A stretch of 64,000 bases of DNA from positions 101,577,853-101,641,852 of the forward strand of contig NC_133327.1 in NCBI RefSeq assembly GCF_042186555.1, given 5' to 3'. The notes under the pieces were generated by a model that saw only the letters and a list, made by a program, of their open reading frames with translations, was not told where the DNA came from and did not search any database. This document shows positions 63,728 to 64,000 of the stretch, piece by piece; within the stretch, counting starts at the first letter, position 1, and each line of letters starts with the position of its first letter. A program made the position numbers and the translations under genes. Source of the stretch: Aquarana catesbeiana. Lineage: Eukaryota > Chordata > Amphibia > Anura > Ranidae.

Positions 63728-64000
63728 TTTTGAACTGGTACATTTTTAAAGTGTAGCTCCAGCCAAAAAATCTATTTTTAAGCTTTTTGGAAAACATAGG
63801 GAAGGGTTATCACCCCTGTAACATTTTGTTTTGCTATCTGTGCACCTCTTAAGATTATTTCACCCCACTTTCTGTCCCAATGACAAATTTTTTTAGAAAA
63901 TTTGGGGTTTTTACTGAAACAAAGATTGGTGATAAAGCATCAGTGAAGAGGAGACACATTTTTCCCATATTAACTCTTACAGAAAATTTCCCTTCCTAGG
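63728..64000. other. Non-coding, no recognisable feature
   Basis: AT-rich sequence with AAAGTGTAGCTCCAGCC at about 63760. Nothing further supported. Confidence 0.3.

Noticed and set aside
1..64000. Host protein-coding genes
   Set aside because: Every frame with real protein motifs belongs to a transposable element. Exons too short to recognise by eye cannot be excluded without RNA or homology data.

Overview
The window is vertebrate genomic DNA made almost entirely of transposable elements, with no host gene I can recognise. The mixture is CR1-type LINE remnants, Tc1/mariner transposons, hAT and PIF/Harbinger-like non-autonomous elements, TTAA-type inverted-repeat elements, a tRNA-derived SINE and several Penelope-like elements (PLEs). 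Together with the long, low-coding-density sequence this suggests an amphibian, most likely a ranid-type frog. The species assignment is inference from repeat style, not from any gene.

Layout. 1-6.5 kb: a TTAA-type element, a reverse-strand CR1 pseudogene, a pogo/Tigger-like MITE, a 22-23 bp minisatellite broken by two long hairpins, and a frameshifted SCAN/gag-like fragment. 6.5-24 kb: mainly non-coding DNA with tandem duplications, a G-rich minisatellite, foldback elements and TTAA-type elements, two of which share one TTAA. 24.7-29.8 kb: a dead Tc1 copy split by a 2.1 kb hAT-like element with an exact 8-bp target duplication, abutted by a second dead Tc1 copy. 30-34 kb: a reverse-strand PLE fragment containing a nested inverted-repeat unit, then a TIR element, the SINE and a decayed inverted PLE terminal-repeat pair. 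34.5-44 kb: largely anonymous sequence, Harbinger-like MITEs and a 5'-truncated reverse-strand PLE with a long open frame. 44-54.2 kb: a nearly complete Tc1 copy, then a hAT-like element split by the best-preserved unit here, a 7.4 kb PLE. 55-57.5 kb: a PLE whose RT and endonuclease blocks are head to head. 58.6-64 kb: more hAT and Harbinger pieces and a second CR1 3' end.

The most interesting object is the PLE at 46319-53700. It has a 13-nt target duplication, an inverted terminal copy followed by two direct copies about 99% alike by eye, an uninterrupted 366-codon ORF1 and an uninterrupted RT plus GIY-YIG ORF2. ORF2 lies in the -1 frame and has no ATG until after its conserved N-terminal region. 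A CCCAAAA heptamer in the correct phase sits 5 codons before the ORF1 stop codon, so ORF2 is plausibly made as an ORF1-ORF2 fusion by -1 ribosomal frameshifting. Each terminal repeat carries a hammerhead-ribozyme-like motif. Related, more decayed motifs mark four other PLE-like remnants. None of this could be tested computationally here.
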